Assembly (NCBI RefSeq): GCF_004000865.1
Contig: NZ_BIMB01000014.1
Location: 62,001-126,000 of the forward strand
Source of the DNA: Paenibacillus elgii NBRC 100335
Lineage (GTDB): Bacteria; Bacillota; Bacilli; Paenibacillales; NBRC-103111
Reading direction: 5' to 3'
Length of the DNA: 64,000 nucleotides
How positions within the stretch are numbered: the first letter of the stretch is position 1; each line of letters begins with the position of its first letter. Under the pieces are notes generated by a model. It was not told the DNA's origin. It ran no database searches and saw only the letters and a program-made list of their open reading frames with translations. The position numbers were made by a program, and so were the translations under genes. Below are positions 7,492 through 15,988 of this stretch, piece by piece.

Positions 7492-8989
7492 GATGTTTTC
7501 CTCCTCCTGTCGCGCAGTGCATAATTTTTTCCTGCGTGGCTTCCCCTCTGGCGAACTCTCCGGCAATCCGGCCTTCGTGCATCACCAGGATACGGTCGCT
7601 CATGCCGAGAACCTCCGGGAGCTCCGACGAAATCATCAGGATGGCTACGCCTCTGGAGATCAACTGGTTCATCAAATCGTAAATCTCCTTCTTCGCGCCG
7701 ATATCCACCCCGCGGGTCGGCTCGTCCAAAATAAACACCTGCGGATTCGTTTCGAGCCATTTGCCGATAACAACCTTCTGCTGATTTCCTCCGCTCAGGG
7801 AGCCGACCTTCTGCTCGCCGTTCGGGGTCTTAATCAGCAGTTGCGAGATGAGCCGGTCCGAGATGCCGGTTTCTTTGCTGCGGCTGACAAACCCGAATGA
7901 GGAAACGTCCTTCAAATTAGGCAGCGAAATGTTGTCCTTCACGGACAAGTTCAACAACAGTCCTTCGTCCTTGCGGTCCTCCGTAACCAGCGCGATGCCC
8001 GCGCGGATCGCATCGACCGGCTTGCGGATGGCGACGGGCCGGCCGTCGACGCGGATTTCCCCTTGGCGGGCCGGCGTCACCCCGAACAGAGCTTTGGCCA
8101 GCTCAGTCCGGCCGGCCCCCATCAGACCGGCGATGCCGACGATCTCTCCGCTGCGGACGGCAAAGGAAATGTCTTGCAGCTTGCCCGGCAGCGACAGGCC
8201 GTTAACCTCCAGCTTGGGCTCGCCGACGGAAACGTCGATTTTGGGAAAGCGATCCTTGATTTCCCGCCCTACCATCATTTTGACCAGCTTGTCGATATTC
8301 GTATCCGCTACGCGGTCCGTGCCTACCGTATGCCCGTCTCTCATGACGGTAACCCGGTCGCAGATGCGGAATATTTCCTCCATCCGGTGGGAGATGTAGA
8401 TCATCCCGACGCCCTTGGCTTTCAGCGATTCGATCACGGTAAAGAGCGCTTCGATCTCACGGTCGGTCAGCGCCGCCGTCGGCTCGTCGAGCACGAGAAT
8501 TTCCGCATTCATGGAAAGCGCTTTAGCAATCTCGATCATTTGCTGCTGTCCGACGGATAACTCGCCTGCGATGATGCCGGGATCGATGGACAAGCCGAGC
8601 TGGGACAAGAAGCGAACCGATTCCTGCCTCATTTTGCCCCAGTTGATCATCCCGCTCCGGCCGTAAGTAAATTCTCGTCCGAGAAAAATATTTTCCATCA
8701 CCGTCAAATGCGGGATTAAGTTCAATTCCTGATGAATCATGGCGATGCCCAAGCTTTGCGCCATGGAAGGAGAAGCGATCTCGCAAGGCGTCCCCTTCAG
8801 GATCACGGTTCCGCCGTCTCTGCGGTGAATGCCGCCGAGAATTTTCATGAGCGTGGATTTCCCCGCGCCGTTCTCCCCCATCAGCGCGTGCACTTCCCCG
8901 CCGGTCAGGTTGAACGTTACCTTATCCAGCACCCTGACGCCCGGGAAGCTCTTGCTGATGTCGTTCATTTCCAGCAGGTATGTCGTCAT
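7463..8989 (-). CDS. rbsA: Ribose ABC transporter ATP-binding protein (double ABC domain)
   Basis: A 508-residue ATPase made of two fused ABC domains, as usual for sugar transporters of the RbsA/MglA/AraG type. Domain one has Walker A GENGAGKST at residues 38-45, a signature LSVGQQQMIEIAKAL and Walker B ILVLDEPTAALT. Domain two has the degenerate Walker A GLMGAGRTEL, signature SGGNQQKVVIGKWL and VFILDEPTRGVD. The start is the ATG at 8989, with AAAGGAG eight bases upstream; an in-frame GTG lies three codons earlier. It lies 16 bases after rbsD. Confidence 0.97.
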   Translation of the reverse strand: MTTYLLEMNDISKSFPGVRVLDKVTFNLTGGEVHALMGENGAGKSTLMKILGGIHRRDGGTVILKGTPCEIASPSMAQSLGIAMIHQELNLIPHLTVMENIFLGREFTYGRSGMINWGKMRQESVRFLSQLGLSIDPGIIAGELSVGQQQMIEIAKALSMNAEILVLDEPTAALTDREIEALFTVIESLKAKGVGMIYISHRMEEIFRICDRVTVMRDGHTVGTDRVADTNIDKLVKMMVGREIKDRFPKIDVSVGEPKLEVNGLSLPGKLQDISFAVRSGEIVGIAGLMGAGRTELAKALFGVTPARQGEIRVDGRPVAIRKPVDAIRAGIALVTEDRKDEGLLLNLSVKDNISLPNLKDVSSFGFVSRSKETGISDRLISQLLIKTPNGEQKVGSLSGGNQQKVVIGKWLETNPQVFILDEPTRGVDIGAKKEIYDLMNQLISRGVAILMISSELPEVLGMSDRILVMHEGRIAGEFARGEATQEKIMHCATGGGKHHANGSESGR

Positions 8990-9005
8990 GACGGCCACTC
9001 CTTTC

Positions 9006-9401
9006 TTAAAAGATCACGCCGGCCTGCAGAACGATGTTCGCATATGGTGTAAATTCGCCTGTCCGAATAACCGCTTTCGCTTCATGCGTAAGCCTTTTCA
9101 ACTGCTCGTGACTGACCGTCCGAACCGGGACGCCCTTCATGACGGCTTCCAGCTCCCGTTTGAACTGTGGGCTGGCCCGCTCCATTTCGTCCGCAACGAA
9201 CGCGGCCTCCACTTCCATTTCCTCAAGCACGGTGGACAGCGTCTCCAGCAGGGAAGGCATGCCCTGCTTCAAGGCGAGATCGATCCGCCGCACATGGGAG
9301 GGGATCGGCAGCCCACTGTCGCAGATCACGATCGTATCGGTATGGCCCAATTTGCTGATGACTTCGGAAATTTCGCTGTTGATGATTCCGATTTTTTTCA
9401 T
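9006..9401 (-). CDS. rbsD: D-ribose pyranase
   Basis: A 131-residue protein, the standard length of RbsD, which interconverts beta-pyranose and beta-furanose forms of ribose so that ribokinase receives the furanose form. The N-terminus MKKIGIINSEISEVISKLGH, the central ICDSGLPIP with the catalytic-region histidine upstream, and the C-terminal EFTPYANIVLQAGVIF are diagnostic. The start at 9401 is supported by GGAGGGG eight bases upstream; a GTG seven codons earlier is in frame but less likely. It lies between rbsK and rbsA. Confidence 0.96.
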   Translation of the reverse strand: MKKIGIINSEISEVISKLGHTDTIVICDSGLPIPSHVRRIDLALKQGMPSLLETLSTVLEEMEVEAAFVADEMERASPQFKRELEAVMKGVPVRTVSHEQLKRLTHEAKAVIRTGEFTPYANIVLQAGVIF

Positions 9402-9418
9402 GATCGTTTCCCCTCCGC

Positions 9419-10333
9419 TCACCCGTTAAAATCGAGCACTTCCTGCAGCGTGGGCATCCCCGGTTGAGCCCCGAATTTCGTCACGGCAAGCGCCGAAACC
9501 TTGGCCGCGAACGATACGGCTTCCTCTAAGCTTTGCCCCAAAGCGAGCGAATAAGCCAGCCCTGCGTTGAACGAATCGCCGGCCCCGGTCGTATCCACAA
9601 CCTCCATGACATAACCGGGAACGCGGGTCAGCGTGCCCTCCTGCGCCATAAAGGCGGAGCCTTCCGCGCCGAGCGTCGTAATCACGTGCCGGGCGCCCAT
9701 GCCGGCCAGCTCCCGCATTGCGGCTTCCAATGCGCCGCCTTCCGCGGAACGCCCGGTCAGCAAGGCCAGCTCTGTCCGGTTCGGGGTAATGTAGTCGACG
9801 TTACGCAGCAATTCCTCCGGCAGCTTCTGCGCCGGGGCGGGATTCAATACGACCGTTCGCCCGCACGCCTTCGCAAGCCGAGCCGCATGCGTAACGGTAT
9901 CCACGGGAATTTCCATCTGAAGCAGTACGATGTCCGCTGCGGCAATGATTTCCCGGTTAGCGTCGATGTCCGCAGGCAGCAGCGTATGATTTGCGCCGGG
10001 TAGGACGACAATACTGTTATCTCCCTGACAAACGTAAATGCTGGCAACTCCCGTAGCCGCCTGCTCCGCGACCCGCACCGCATCCGTGCCCACGTTCTCG
10101 GCTTGCAGCGCTTTCACAAGCTCTTGTCCGAATCCGTCGGTACCGACTGCGCCGATCATCGTTACGGCCGCACCGAGCCGGGCCGCCGCAACGGCTTGAT
10201 TCGCGCCCTTTCCTCCGGGAAGAAAACGGATGCCATGTCCGAGCATCGTTTCCCCCTGCTGCGGATACCGGTCCGCTTCGATGACAATATCCATGTTCAA
10301 GCTTCCGATCACAACGATTTTAGGAGCTTTCAT
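9419..10333 (-). CDS. rbsK: Ribokinase
   Basis: A 304-residue PfkB-family sugar kinase converting ribose and ATP to ribose-5-phosphate in the cytoplasm. The N-terminal VIGSLNMDIVIEADRYPQQG, the first PfkB signature GGKGANQAVAAARLG at about residues 39-53 and the second signature DTTGAGDSFNAGLA with the catalytic aspartate are all intact. GAGGAGG stands seven bases before the ATG. The start overlaps the end of the repressor gene by 15 bases, so rbsR and rbsK are co-translated. The pentose-phosphate product enters central metabolism. Confidence 0.97.
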   Translation of the reverse strand: MKAPKIVVIGSLNMDIVIEADRYPQQGETMLGHGIRFLPGGKGANQAVAAARLGAAVTMIGAVGTDGFGQELVKALQAENVGTDAVRVAEQAATGVASIYVCQGDNSIVVLPGANHTLLPADIDANREIIAAADIVLLQMEIPVDTVTHAARLAKACGRTVVLNPAPAQKLPEELLRNVDYITPNRTELALLTGRSAEGGALEAAMRELAGMGARHVITTLGAEGSAFMAQEGTLTRVPGYVMEVVDTTGAGDSFNAGLAYSLALGQSLEEAVSFAAKVSALAVTKFGAQPGMPTLQEVLDFNG

Positions 10334-11333
10334 GTCCGTTCCTCCTCAAAGTCGACTCTCTGGGCACGAGCGCGACGTCCAGCTCGTACGTCTGATCCGC
10401 TTCCAGCGTGCCTTCGATTTTCTTGATCAAAATCCGCGAGACGAGCGCCCCCATCTCATAGATCGGCTGGGCGACCGTCGTCAGCTCCGGCTGCGTAATC
10501 TCTGTCATGCCGATGCCGTCAAAGCCGCATACCGCCACTTGCCCGGGCACTTGCACGCCCATCCGGTGAAGCGCCTTGAGCGCGCCTACCGCCATCAGGT
10601 CGTTTCCGGCAAAAATCGCGTCCACATCGGGGTGACGCTCCATCAGCAGCTCCGTCGCCCGGATTCCGCCTTCGATCCGGAAGTCTCCCTGAATCATAAA
10701 CGTCGGCGAGTACCAGTCCAGATGCTTCACGGACTCCTCGTATCCGGCCAGCCGCTCCTTGGCCGTAATGAATTCCTGCGGGCCGTAGATGTGGGCGATT
10801 TTCCGGCAGCCCATGTCTAGAAGATGCTCAACGGCCAGCTTCGCACCTTCCCGGTTTTTGGAGCGGACCACGCTGCACGACTGCTTCGGTGGCACCCGGT
10901 CGAGGCAGACGACGGGAATGCCTTTCTTCGTCATCTGCTCGACATCGGAGGAATCCAGCGTGTTGGAAGCAAAAATAATACCGTCGATATATTTTTTCTT
11001 CAAAACCTCAATATACGACTTCTCCTTGACCCCTTCGTCGTCGGAGTTGCACAAAATCACCGTATACCCGTACATCGAGGCGACATCCTCGACGGCGCGG
11101 GCCAGCTCCGGAAAGAACGGGTTGGAAATGTCAGGAAGAATCAAGGCAATGGTATTCGTCTTCTTTCCGGCCAATCCCCGTGCCACCGCATTCGGCTCGT
11201 AGTTCAGCGCTTCGATGGCCTTCTTAATTTTCTGTTCCGTCTCCACGTTCACATAGCCGCTTTTGTTCAAGTACCGGGAAATCGTCGCAACGGACACGCC
11301 CGCCAGCTTGGCTACATCCCGAATGGTCGCCAT
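10320..11333 (-). CDS. rbsR: LacI-family repressor of the ribose operon
   Basis: A 337-residue regulator with an N-terminal LacI helix-turn-helix (MATIRDVAKLAGVSVATIS), the hinge helix NAVARGLAGKKTN and a sugar-binding domain (IALILPDISNPFFPELA, FAGNDLMAVGALKALHRMG). It is the first gene of rbsRKDACB, as in Bacillus subtilis, and so is likely autoregulated. Two near-identical operator-like sequences lie upstream at 11355-11370 and 11444-11459. The ligand is inferred to be ribose from the operon context. Confidence 0.94.
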   Translation of the reverse strand: MATIRDVAKLAGVSVATISRYLNKSGYVNVETEQKIKKAIEALNYEPNAVARGLAGKKTNTIALILPDISNPFFPELARAVEDVASMYGYTVILCNSDDEGVKEKSYIEVLKKKYIDGIIFASNTLDSSDVEQMTKKGIPVVCLDRVPPKQSCSVVRSKNREGAKLAVEHLLDMGCRKIAHIYGPQEFITAKERLAGYEESVKHLDWYSPTFMIQGDFRIEGGIRATELLMERHPDVDAIFAGNDLMAVGALKALHRMGVQVPGQVAVCGFDGIGMTEITQPELTTVAQPIYEMGALVSRILIKKIEGTLEADQTYELDVALVPRESTLRRNGHESS

Positions 11334-11354
11334 ACTCCTTCACCTCTGCTATGT

Positions 11355-11370
11355 GGTACCGGTTACACAT
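11355..11370 (-). promoter_or_regulatory. Candidate RbsR operator, proximal copy
   Basis: The 16-base sequence GGTACCGGTTACACAT (plus strand) is an imperfect palindrome centred on the CG of GTAACC-GGTACC, the form typical of LacI-family operators. It is repeated exactly at 11444-11459 and lies 22 bases upstream of the rbsR start. Confidence 0.75.
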
Positions 11371-11436
11371 CGATTAAAAAAAATAGTAGATACTGCTAAT
11401 CGGTTTTTATAAAATATGACAATTCTCTCTTGATTA

Positions 11437-11459
11437 ATTATATGGTACCGGTTACACAT
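11437..11459 (-). promoter_or_regulatory. Candidate RbsR operator, distal copy, next to a -10 element
   Basis: The second exact copy of GGTACCGGTTACACAT occupies 11444-11459. On the minus strand it is followed directly by TATAAT (11442-11437), so a bound repressor would cover the promoter core. The -35 hexamer is less clear (TTGTAT at a short spacing). Centre-to-centre distance from the proximal operator is 89 bases, which would allow looping. Confidence 0.7.
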
Positions 11460-11550
11460 ACAATATAGCACTCCGCGGAAAAGGAATCAACCTCTTTTTT
11501 GTGACAGATTGCCAAACGCCGTCCCGTCCCTCTCCCCTGATACTGCACGG

Positions 11551-11587
11551 AAAAAAGCGACGCCCGCTTTACGCGGAAACGCCGCTT
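11551..11587 (-). terminator. Rho-independent terminator after the collagen-like gene
   Basis: On the minus strand AAGCGGCG and CGTCGCTT flank an inner CCGC/GCGG stem and are followed by TTTTTT. It lies about 55 bases after the stop of the collagen-like gene. Confidence 0.75.
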
Positions 11588-11640
11588 ACTCTCTTCCTTG
11601 CGGGTGTCGGTTGGGTCTGGCGCGATCCTCACTCCACCCG

Positions 11641-12183
11641 TCAGGTGAGCTTCTCGATATAAAGCGATGCGCTTACCACCGGCGTGCCGCCCCCGATAGT
11701 GCTCTGTAGGGTCAGAGCCCCCGTATTGTCAATCCGGTTCAACGTCAGCGTGCCGCCCGCCGTCAAGTTAGCGACGACCTGCCCCGGGTAAGGCTGGTTT
11801 CCTGCATTGGTGCCGTAATTACTGCACATGACCAGCGTTGCCGGAAGCGGACCGCTGCCGTCCGGATCGAAGAACAATCCGAACGCGTTATTGCCTGCTG
11901 TCGGGAATACTTCCCAATTGATGTGATAAATGCCGGTTTCAAGAATGTTGATGGTTGAGGTCGGGGTGAAACTAACCGCCGTGCCATTGATGACCGTACT
12001 ATTGAACGATACGGCCCCGCCTTTCCCGCCCGGAGTCGGTGCTGCGGCAATGGTTTGATCTACCGTACTGCACAGAAATGCAAACGAGGTGATCCTTGCC
12101 GGTCCTTGCGGTCCCTGGGGTCCTTGTGGTCCTTGTGGTCCCGAAGGACCTGGAGGGCCTGGAGGGCCCGGTATTCTACCCAT
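11641..12183 (-). CDS. Collagen-like surface protein with beta-jellyroll C-terminal domain (BclA-like)
   Basis: A 180-residue protein. Residues 5-28 are Gly-X-Y triplets ([20 protein letters not shown]), a very short collagen-like stalk. The remaining 150 residues are serine, threonine and glycine rich and alternate like beta strands ([27 protein letters not shown] at the end). This resembles the C1q/TNF-like C-terminal domain of the exosporium glycoprotein BclA and related Bacillus collagen-like proteins. No signal peptide is visible, consistent with assembly on the spore from the mother cell. The gene diverges from a YheC/D-family gene, a frequent spore-coat neighbour. The surface role is inferred. 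Confidence 0.78.
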   Translation of the reverse strand: MGRIPGPPGPPGPSGPQGPQGPQGPQGPARITSFAFLCSTVDQTIAAAPTPGGKGGAVSFNSTVINGTAVSFTPTSTINILETGIYHINWEVFPTAGNNAFGLFFDPDGSGPLPATLVMCSNYGTNAGNQPYPGQVVANLTAGGTLTLNRIDNTGALTLQSTIGGGTPVVSASLYIEKLT

Positions 12184-12390
12184 ATGTGCTCACTCTCCTT
12201 TTTGATTTCAAAAACAATGTACTCATTACGACCGCCTTTAGACAGGGCGTTTGCCCAGATCATCCCAATCTTTTTTTACCGTCTCATGCACACGCCTGTT
12301 TTCTATCAGATTGTATTGTTGTCCATGCATTTTCAATGCAGCCACATACCTTGTTTACAACTCACTTTATAGCGCTAAAGGAGAACACGT

Positions 12391-13443
12391 ATGAAAAAGA
12401 AAAGCCGTACTGTCAGAACCTTCGGCATCATGGTCGCGAACCCCAGGCAGAGAAAGTATGTTCTAAGAAAATATCTTGCCCGCAAAGCGGCTCACATGAG
12501 ACTATTCTGTTTCACGCCGTCCGAGATTGATTGGAAGCGGAAAACCATCCTCGGCCTCCATCATTCGAAATGGAAGTGGGTACAGCAACGGTTTCCTTTC
12601 CCCGAAGTAGTATATAACCGCTGCTACACGACGAAAAAGACAACCATCGAAAGGCTCGAGGCCGCTATCGGGAGCAGCAAATGCTTCAATCAGCAAAATC
12701 GATTCGACAAATACGAGATCTACAAGCTGTTAAGCCAACCGCTCGCTCCTTATTTGCCCGAAACCGTTCCTTACGACCGGGAGACCGCGGCTCAACTGCT
12801 GGAAACGCATAAAGTGCTGTATGTGAAGCCTTGCTACGGATATCAAGGGAAAGGGGTATACCGTGTGGAGGCGAAGGAGTCAGGGGAAATTCATATTAGT
12901 CAGCATTATTTTTCACCTCAATTTGTCGCTGCAGACGTCCCGCAATACCAAACGAAGCTAGACAAACTTCTGGGGTCCGCCCTTTACCTCGTCCAACAAG
13001 GGGTCAATTTGCAGCAATGGAACGATCAGGTTTTCGATGTCCGGGCGCTTGTTCAAAAAGACGAGTCGGGCGTATGGTCGGTAACGAACGTCGTCAGCCG
13101 GATCGCGCACAAGGGCTGCTTCAATACGAGCATCTGCGACAAAATTTGTATGTCCGATGAGGTGCTTCGGCATTTGTACCCGCACGAGAAGGCCGACGCC
13201 TTCCTTCAAACGATACGCGACATCAGTCTGAAAGCCGCAGAAACTGTAGAGTCGGGTACAGGCCTTCATCTGGGCGAGCTTAGCGTCGATTTTGCGTTGG
13301 ACAACGACGAGCGGCTGTGGATCATCGAGGTTAACGGAAAGCCGCAAAAAGAGATTTATGACGAGTTTCGCGGCCAAGACGCGGTTTATAAGCGTCCGCT
13401 GCAATATGCGGACTATTTGTATACCCATTCGCCATTACATTAG
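12391..13443 (+). CDS. YheC/YheD family ATP-grasp protein, endospore coat-associated
   Basis: A 350-residue member of the YheC/YheD family, ATP-grasp proteins named after two Bacillus subtilis spore-coat-associated proteins. After a basic N-terminal domain the ATP-grasp core shows the nucleotide-binding lysine and glycine loop in YVKPCYGYQGKGVYRV, the central QQGVNLQQWNDQVFDVRALV and the metal-binding end DERLWIIEVNGKP. AAAGGAG stands seven bases before the ATG. ATP-grasp enzymes join a carboxylate to an amine or thiol through an acyl-phosphate; the substrate of this family is not established. A strong terminator follows. Two shorter relatives lie at 22.8 and 26.7 kb. Confidence 0.85.
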   Translation: MKKKSRTVRTFGIMVANPRQRKYVLRKYLARKAAHMRLFCFTPSEIDWKRKTILGLHHSKWKWVQQRFPFPEVVYNRCYTTKKTTIERLEAAIGSSKCFNQQNRFDKYEIYKLLSQPLAPYLPETVPYDRETAAQLLETHKVLYVKPCYGYQGKGVYRVEAKESGEIHISQHYFSPQFVAADVPQYQTKLDKLLGSALYLVQQGVNLQQWNDQVFDVRALVQKDESGVWSVTNVVSRIAHKGCFNTSICDKICMSDEVLRHLYPHEKADAFLQTIRDISLKAAETVESGTGLHLGELSVDFALDNDERLWIIEVNGKPQKEIYDEFRGQDAVYKRPLQYADYLYTHSPLH

Positions 13444-13522
13444 TCCAGTATATGGGTAAAAGCTTGGCAAGGTTATACGCCTTTTCTTTTCTACGCGAAA
13501 CTTTTTTACGGCAACCCCGGCG

Positions 13523-13550
13523 GCCTGTCATCCCTCGATGGCAGGCTTTT
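13523..13550 (+). terminator. Rho-independent terminator after the YheC/D gene
   Basis: GCCTGTCATC and GATGGCAGGC form a 10-base stem with one mismatch and a 4-base loop, followed by TTTTGTTT on the plus strand. Confidence 0.85.
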
Positions 13551-13592
13551 GTTTGTACGAAAATTAGGGTCTCGTCAAAATTATTCCGACTA

Positions 13593-13634
13593 GGACATCC
13601 GTCGTGCCGATGAAGGGGCCTATCCCATATGTTA
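13593..13634 (+). promoter_or_regulatory. Candidate sigma-K-like promoter with repeated upstream block (copy 1)
   Basis: CATATGTTA at 13626-13634 matches the sigma-K -10 consensus CATANNNTA exactly. Sixteen bases upstream is TCGTGCCG, part of a 28-base block (13593-13620) repeated with three differences at 14874-14901, where an AATATATTA element follows at the same distance. The canonical sigma-K -35 dinucleotide AC is not present at this position. It precedes the first glycosyltransferase of the plus-strand operon by about 55 bases. Confidence 0.5.
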
Positions 13635-13688
13635 GTACATACGAAGACACGAACCTGATGAACTTTGCCCTCAAGGAGAGGTTGCGGA

Positions 13689-14855
13689 ATGAAAATTTTG
13701 ATATGGAGCTACATGTTCTCCATCGGAGGTGGGGGCAGGCTGCTGAGCAATTTGGCGACGGCGCTTGCCCGGCAGCCTGACGTGCATTATGTCCGGGTCG
13801 TCCTGTCGGCTCAAACCGGTTTTAAAGACAGAGTGAGCACGCTGGAACATCCTAAAATTGACATTGTTTACAGCGAAGAGGACATTCGGAACACTCCGAA
13901 CCACCCGTACATTGCCGATTGTGACGTCGTGTACGTATTTTGGCCGCACGGACCGGCATTCGTCGACTTTCACAAGCCGACCGTCATTACGTTTCACGAT
14001 GCTACCCTCTTCGATTACGTGCCGCCTTTCACGCCGGGATCGGTCGTTCGGGAGCATTGGGAGAAAGCCAAGGACTGGCTGGAGAGAAGCACGCACGTCG
14101 TCGTATCCTCCGAGTATGTGAAGTCAAGACTCGTCGCGCATTTCGGCCCGGTCTGCCAATCCGCCTTCCTGATTCCGCATGCGATTTCGCCGTCCAAATA
14201 TTTCGAGAATCCGTCGGTGGATACGACACTTACCCAGCTCTTCCCGTTTCCCTATTTCATCTATCCGGCCAATACCTCTCCGCACAAAAATCACTACAAT
14301 CTGCTGCTCGCCTACTCGCGCTACTCCCGCCGAAGCCAGCACCCGCTTCTTCTGATCGGCTACAATACGGAGATGCTGAGAAGTGTTCCGCCCTACTGGC
14401 CGGAGCTGGCTTCGATTCCGACCTTGGTCTCGCTGATCAAAAGAGTCGGGCTCCAGATTGATAAAGACGTCTTCCCGCTCGGGCTGGTGCAGGACCAGTT
14501 GGTCGCTCCGTTAATCAAGAACGCCTTCGCTCTGATTATGCCAAGTCTTGCCGAAGGAGGAGGCAGCTATCCGGTGGAGGAGGCGCTCAGCATGGGAACG
14601 CCGGTCTTATGCTCGGACATTCCGGTCATGCGGGAGCATCTGGCACGGCGGAGCGCGGAAGTGGCCTGGTTTAACCCCGAATCGCCGGACGATATGACCC
14701 GCGCGATGGAAAGCCTGACTAACAATTATGCGCATTTCAAGCAATCCGCCTTACAGGGCATGAACGATCCGACGGTCTCGTGGGACGATATTGCCAAATA
14801 TTACATCGCCATATTTCATTCTGCCCATTTCCATTATCGGGGGTTTTACTTGTAA
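13689..14855 (+). CDS. Glycosyltransferase family 4 (GT-B) enzyme
   Basis: A 388-residue GT-B glycosyltransferase. The N-terminus MKILIWSYMFSIGGGGRLLS gives the glycine-rich first strand-loop, PTVITFHDATLFDYVPP is the acceptor-side motif, and the C-terminal half has FIYPANTSPHKNHYNLLLAY and the sugar-nucleotide-binding EX7E-type stretch SLAEGGGSYPVEEALSMGTP. I start it at the ATG preceded by GGAGAGG, eight codons inside the longest frame. It is the first gene of a run that continues with GDP-sugar enzymes and two more transferases. It would add a sugar, perhaps mannose-derived, to a surface polysaccharide or protein. Donor and acceptor are not determined. Confidence 0.85.
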   Translation: MKILIWSYMFSIGGGGRLLSNLATALARQPDVHYVRVVLSAQTGFKDRVSTLEHPKIDIVYSEEDIRNTPNHPYIADCDVVYVFWPHGPAFVDFHKPTVITFHDATLFDYVPPFTPGSVVREHWEKAKDWLERSTHVVVSSEYVKSRLVAHFGPVCQSAFLIPHAISPSKYFENPSVDTTLTQLFPFPYFIYPANTSPHKNHYNLLLAYSRYSRRSQHPLLLIGYNTEMLRSVPPYWPELASIPTLVSLIKRVGLQIDKDVFPLGLVQDQLVAPLIKNAFALIMPSLAEGGGSYPVEEALSMGTPVLCSDIPVMREHLARRSAEVAWFNPESPDDMTRAMESLTNNYAHFKQSALQGMNDPTVSWDDIAKYYIAIFHSAHFHYRGFYL

Positions 14856-14873
14856 TTTGTACGAATGTACAGG

Positions 14874-14916
14874 GGACAACCGACGTGCCGATGAACGGGC
14901 CCGCCCCAATATATTA
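14874..14916 (+). promoter_or_regulatory. Candidate sigma-K-like promoter with repeated upstream block (copy 2)
   Basis: The block at 14874-14901 matches 13593-13620 at 25 of 28 positions and carries ACGTGCCG. AATATATTA (14908-14916), differing from CATANNNTA at one position, follows 17 bases after it. It lies in the 103-base gap before manC, giving the sugar-nucleotide genes their own promoter. Confidence 0.45.
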
Positions 14917-14958
14917 ATCGGAGGCAGAACGATCATCTGCATAAGGAGGATGAAACCG

Positions 14959-15981
14959 ATGAAAATCATGATCATGGCCGGCGGACAAGGAACGAGATTT
15001 TGGCCGCGCAGCGTCAAATCGAAGCCGAAGCAATTCCTCTCCCTAACCTCCAAAGCCACCATGCTGCAGCAAACGTATCGCAGATTTCTCCAATATGTGC
15101 CGGACACGTCCATCTACGTCGTGACGACCAAGCAATACAGCGGCCTTGTTCACGAGCAGCTTCCCGAGCTGAAGCATGAACACATCATTCTGGAGCCCGA
15201 ACCGAAGGATACGGCTCCTTGCATCGCTTTGTCGGCGCTGCATTTCTTGCAAAAAGGCGAAGACGACGTCCTGGTGACGACACCGTCCGACCAATACATC
15301 CCGGAAGGAAACAGCTTGTGGGAAGCACTGAAGCAAGCGGAGGTCGTCGCCAGATCGGATCGTTCGATCGTTACCCTGGGGATCGTACCGACCCGGCCCG
15401 AGACCGGATACGGCTATATCGTGACGGAAGAGCCGACGGCAGAGGGGCAGGCGCTTGCGGCGAAAGCCTTTATCGAGAAGCCCCCTCCGGAGCGGGCCAA
15501 GCAATTGATCGAGCAAAAGAACGTGTATTGGAACAGCGGCATTTTCATTTGGAAGCCTTCGACCATCGCCTACTATATGAGCCGCAGCCAAAAGGACATG
15601 TGGACGCTCCTCGAAGGATGCGGCGGTCAGTGGGAAAACGTCTATTCGTGCTTGCCCAAAATTTCCGTCGATTACGCCATCTTGGAGAAAGCTTCGTCGA
15701 TCTATACGATCCCCGTTCATTTCGAATGGGACGATATCGGCTCCTGGACCTCGCTGGAACGCGTGCATCAACCGGATGACCAAGGAAACATCGTGATGGG
15801 AGACGCCTCCCCTCTCTATACGAGCAACAGCATCATCTATACGGAGAACCTGAAGACCGTCGTCATCGGAGTCAAAGATTTAATCGTCGTCTCTACCCCC
15901 GACGGCTTGCTCGTATGCGACAAAGCTCACGAGCAGCATATCAAGGACGCGCAGAAATTTATGGACGTTAAAGGAGGATAA
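14959..15981 (+). CDS. manC: Mannose-1-phosphate guanylyltransferase (GDP-mannose pyrophosphorylase)
   Basis: A 340-residue nucleotidyltransferase making GDP-mannose from GTP and mannose-1-phosphate. The signature MAGGQGTRFWPRSVKSKPKQF at the N-terminus contains the catalytic arginine and lysine, and the C-terminal half has AFIEKPPPERA, YWNSGIFIWKPS and HFEWDDIGSWTSLERV, all typical of ManC/AlgA. It lacks the C-terminal isomerase domain of bifunctional enzymes. The start at 14959 is nine bases after AAGGAGG; an ATG three codons earlier abuts that site. It lies seven bases before the GDP-sugar dehydratase/reductase gene, supplying its substrate. Confidence 0.93.
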   Translation: MKIMIMAGGQGTRFWPRSVKSKPKQFLSLTSKATMLQQTYRRFLQYVPDTSIYVVTTKQYSGLVHEQLPELKHEHIILEPEPKDTAPCIALSALHFLQKGEDDVLVTTPSDQYIPEGNSLWEALKQAEVVARSDRSIVTLGIVPTRPETGYGYIVTEEPTAEGQALAAKAFIEKPPPERAKQLIEQKNVYWNSGIFIWKPSTIAYYMSRSQKDMWTLLEGCGGQWENVYSCLPKISVDYAILEKASSIYTIPVHFEWDDIGSWTSLERVHQPDDQGNIVMGDASPLYTSNSIIYTENLKTVVIGVKDLIVVSTPDGLLVCDKAHEQHIKDAQKFMDVKGG

Positions 15982-15988
15982 CGAACTT

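Noticed and set aside
12096..12180. Short tandem repeats of GGTCCTTGTG type resembling a direct-repeat array
   Set aside because: They encode the Gly-X-Y triplets of the collagen-like protein; there are no unique spacers, so it is not a CRISPR array.
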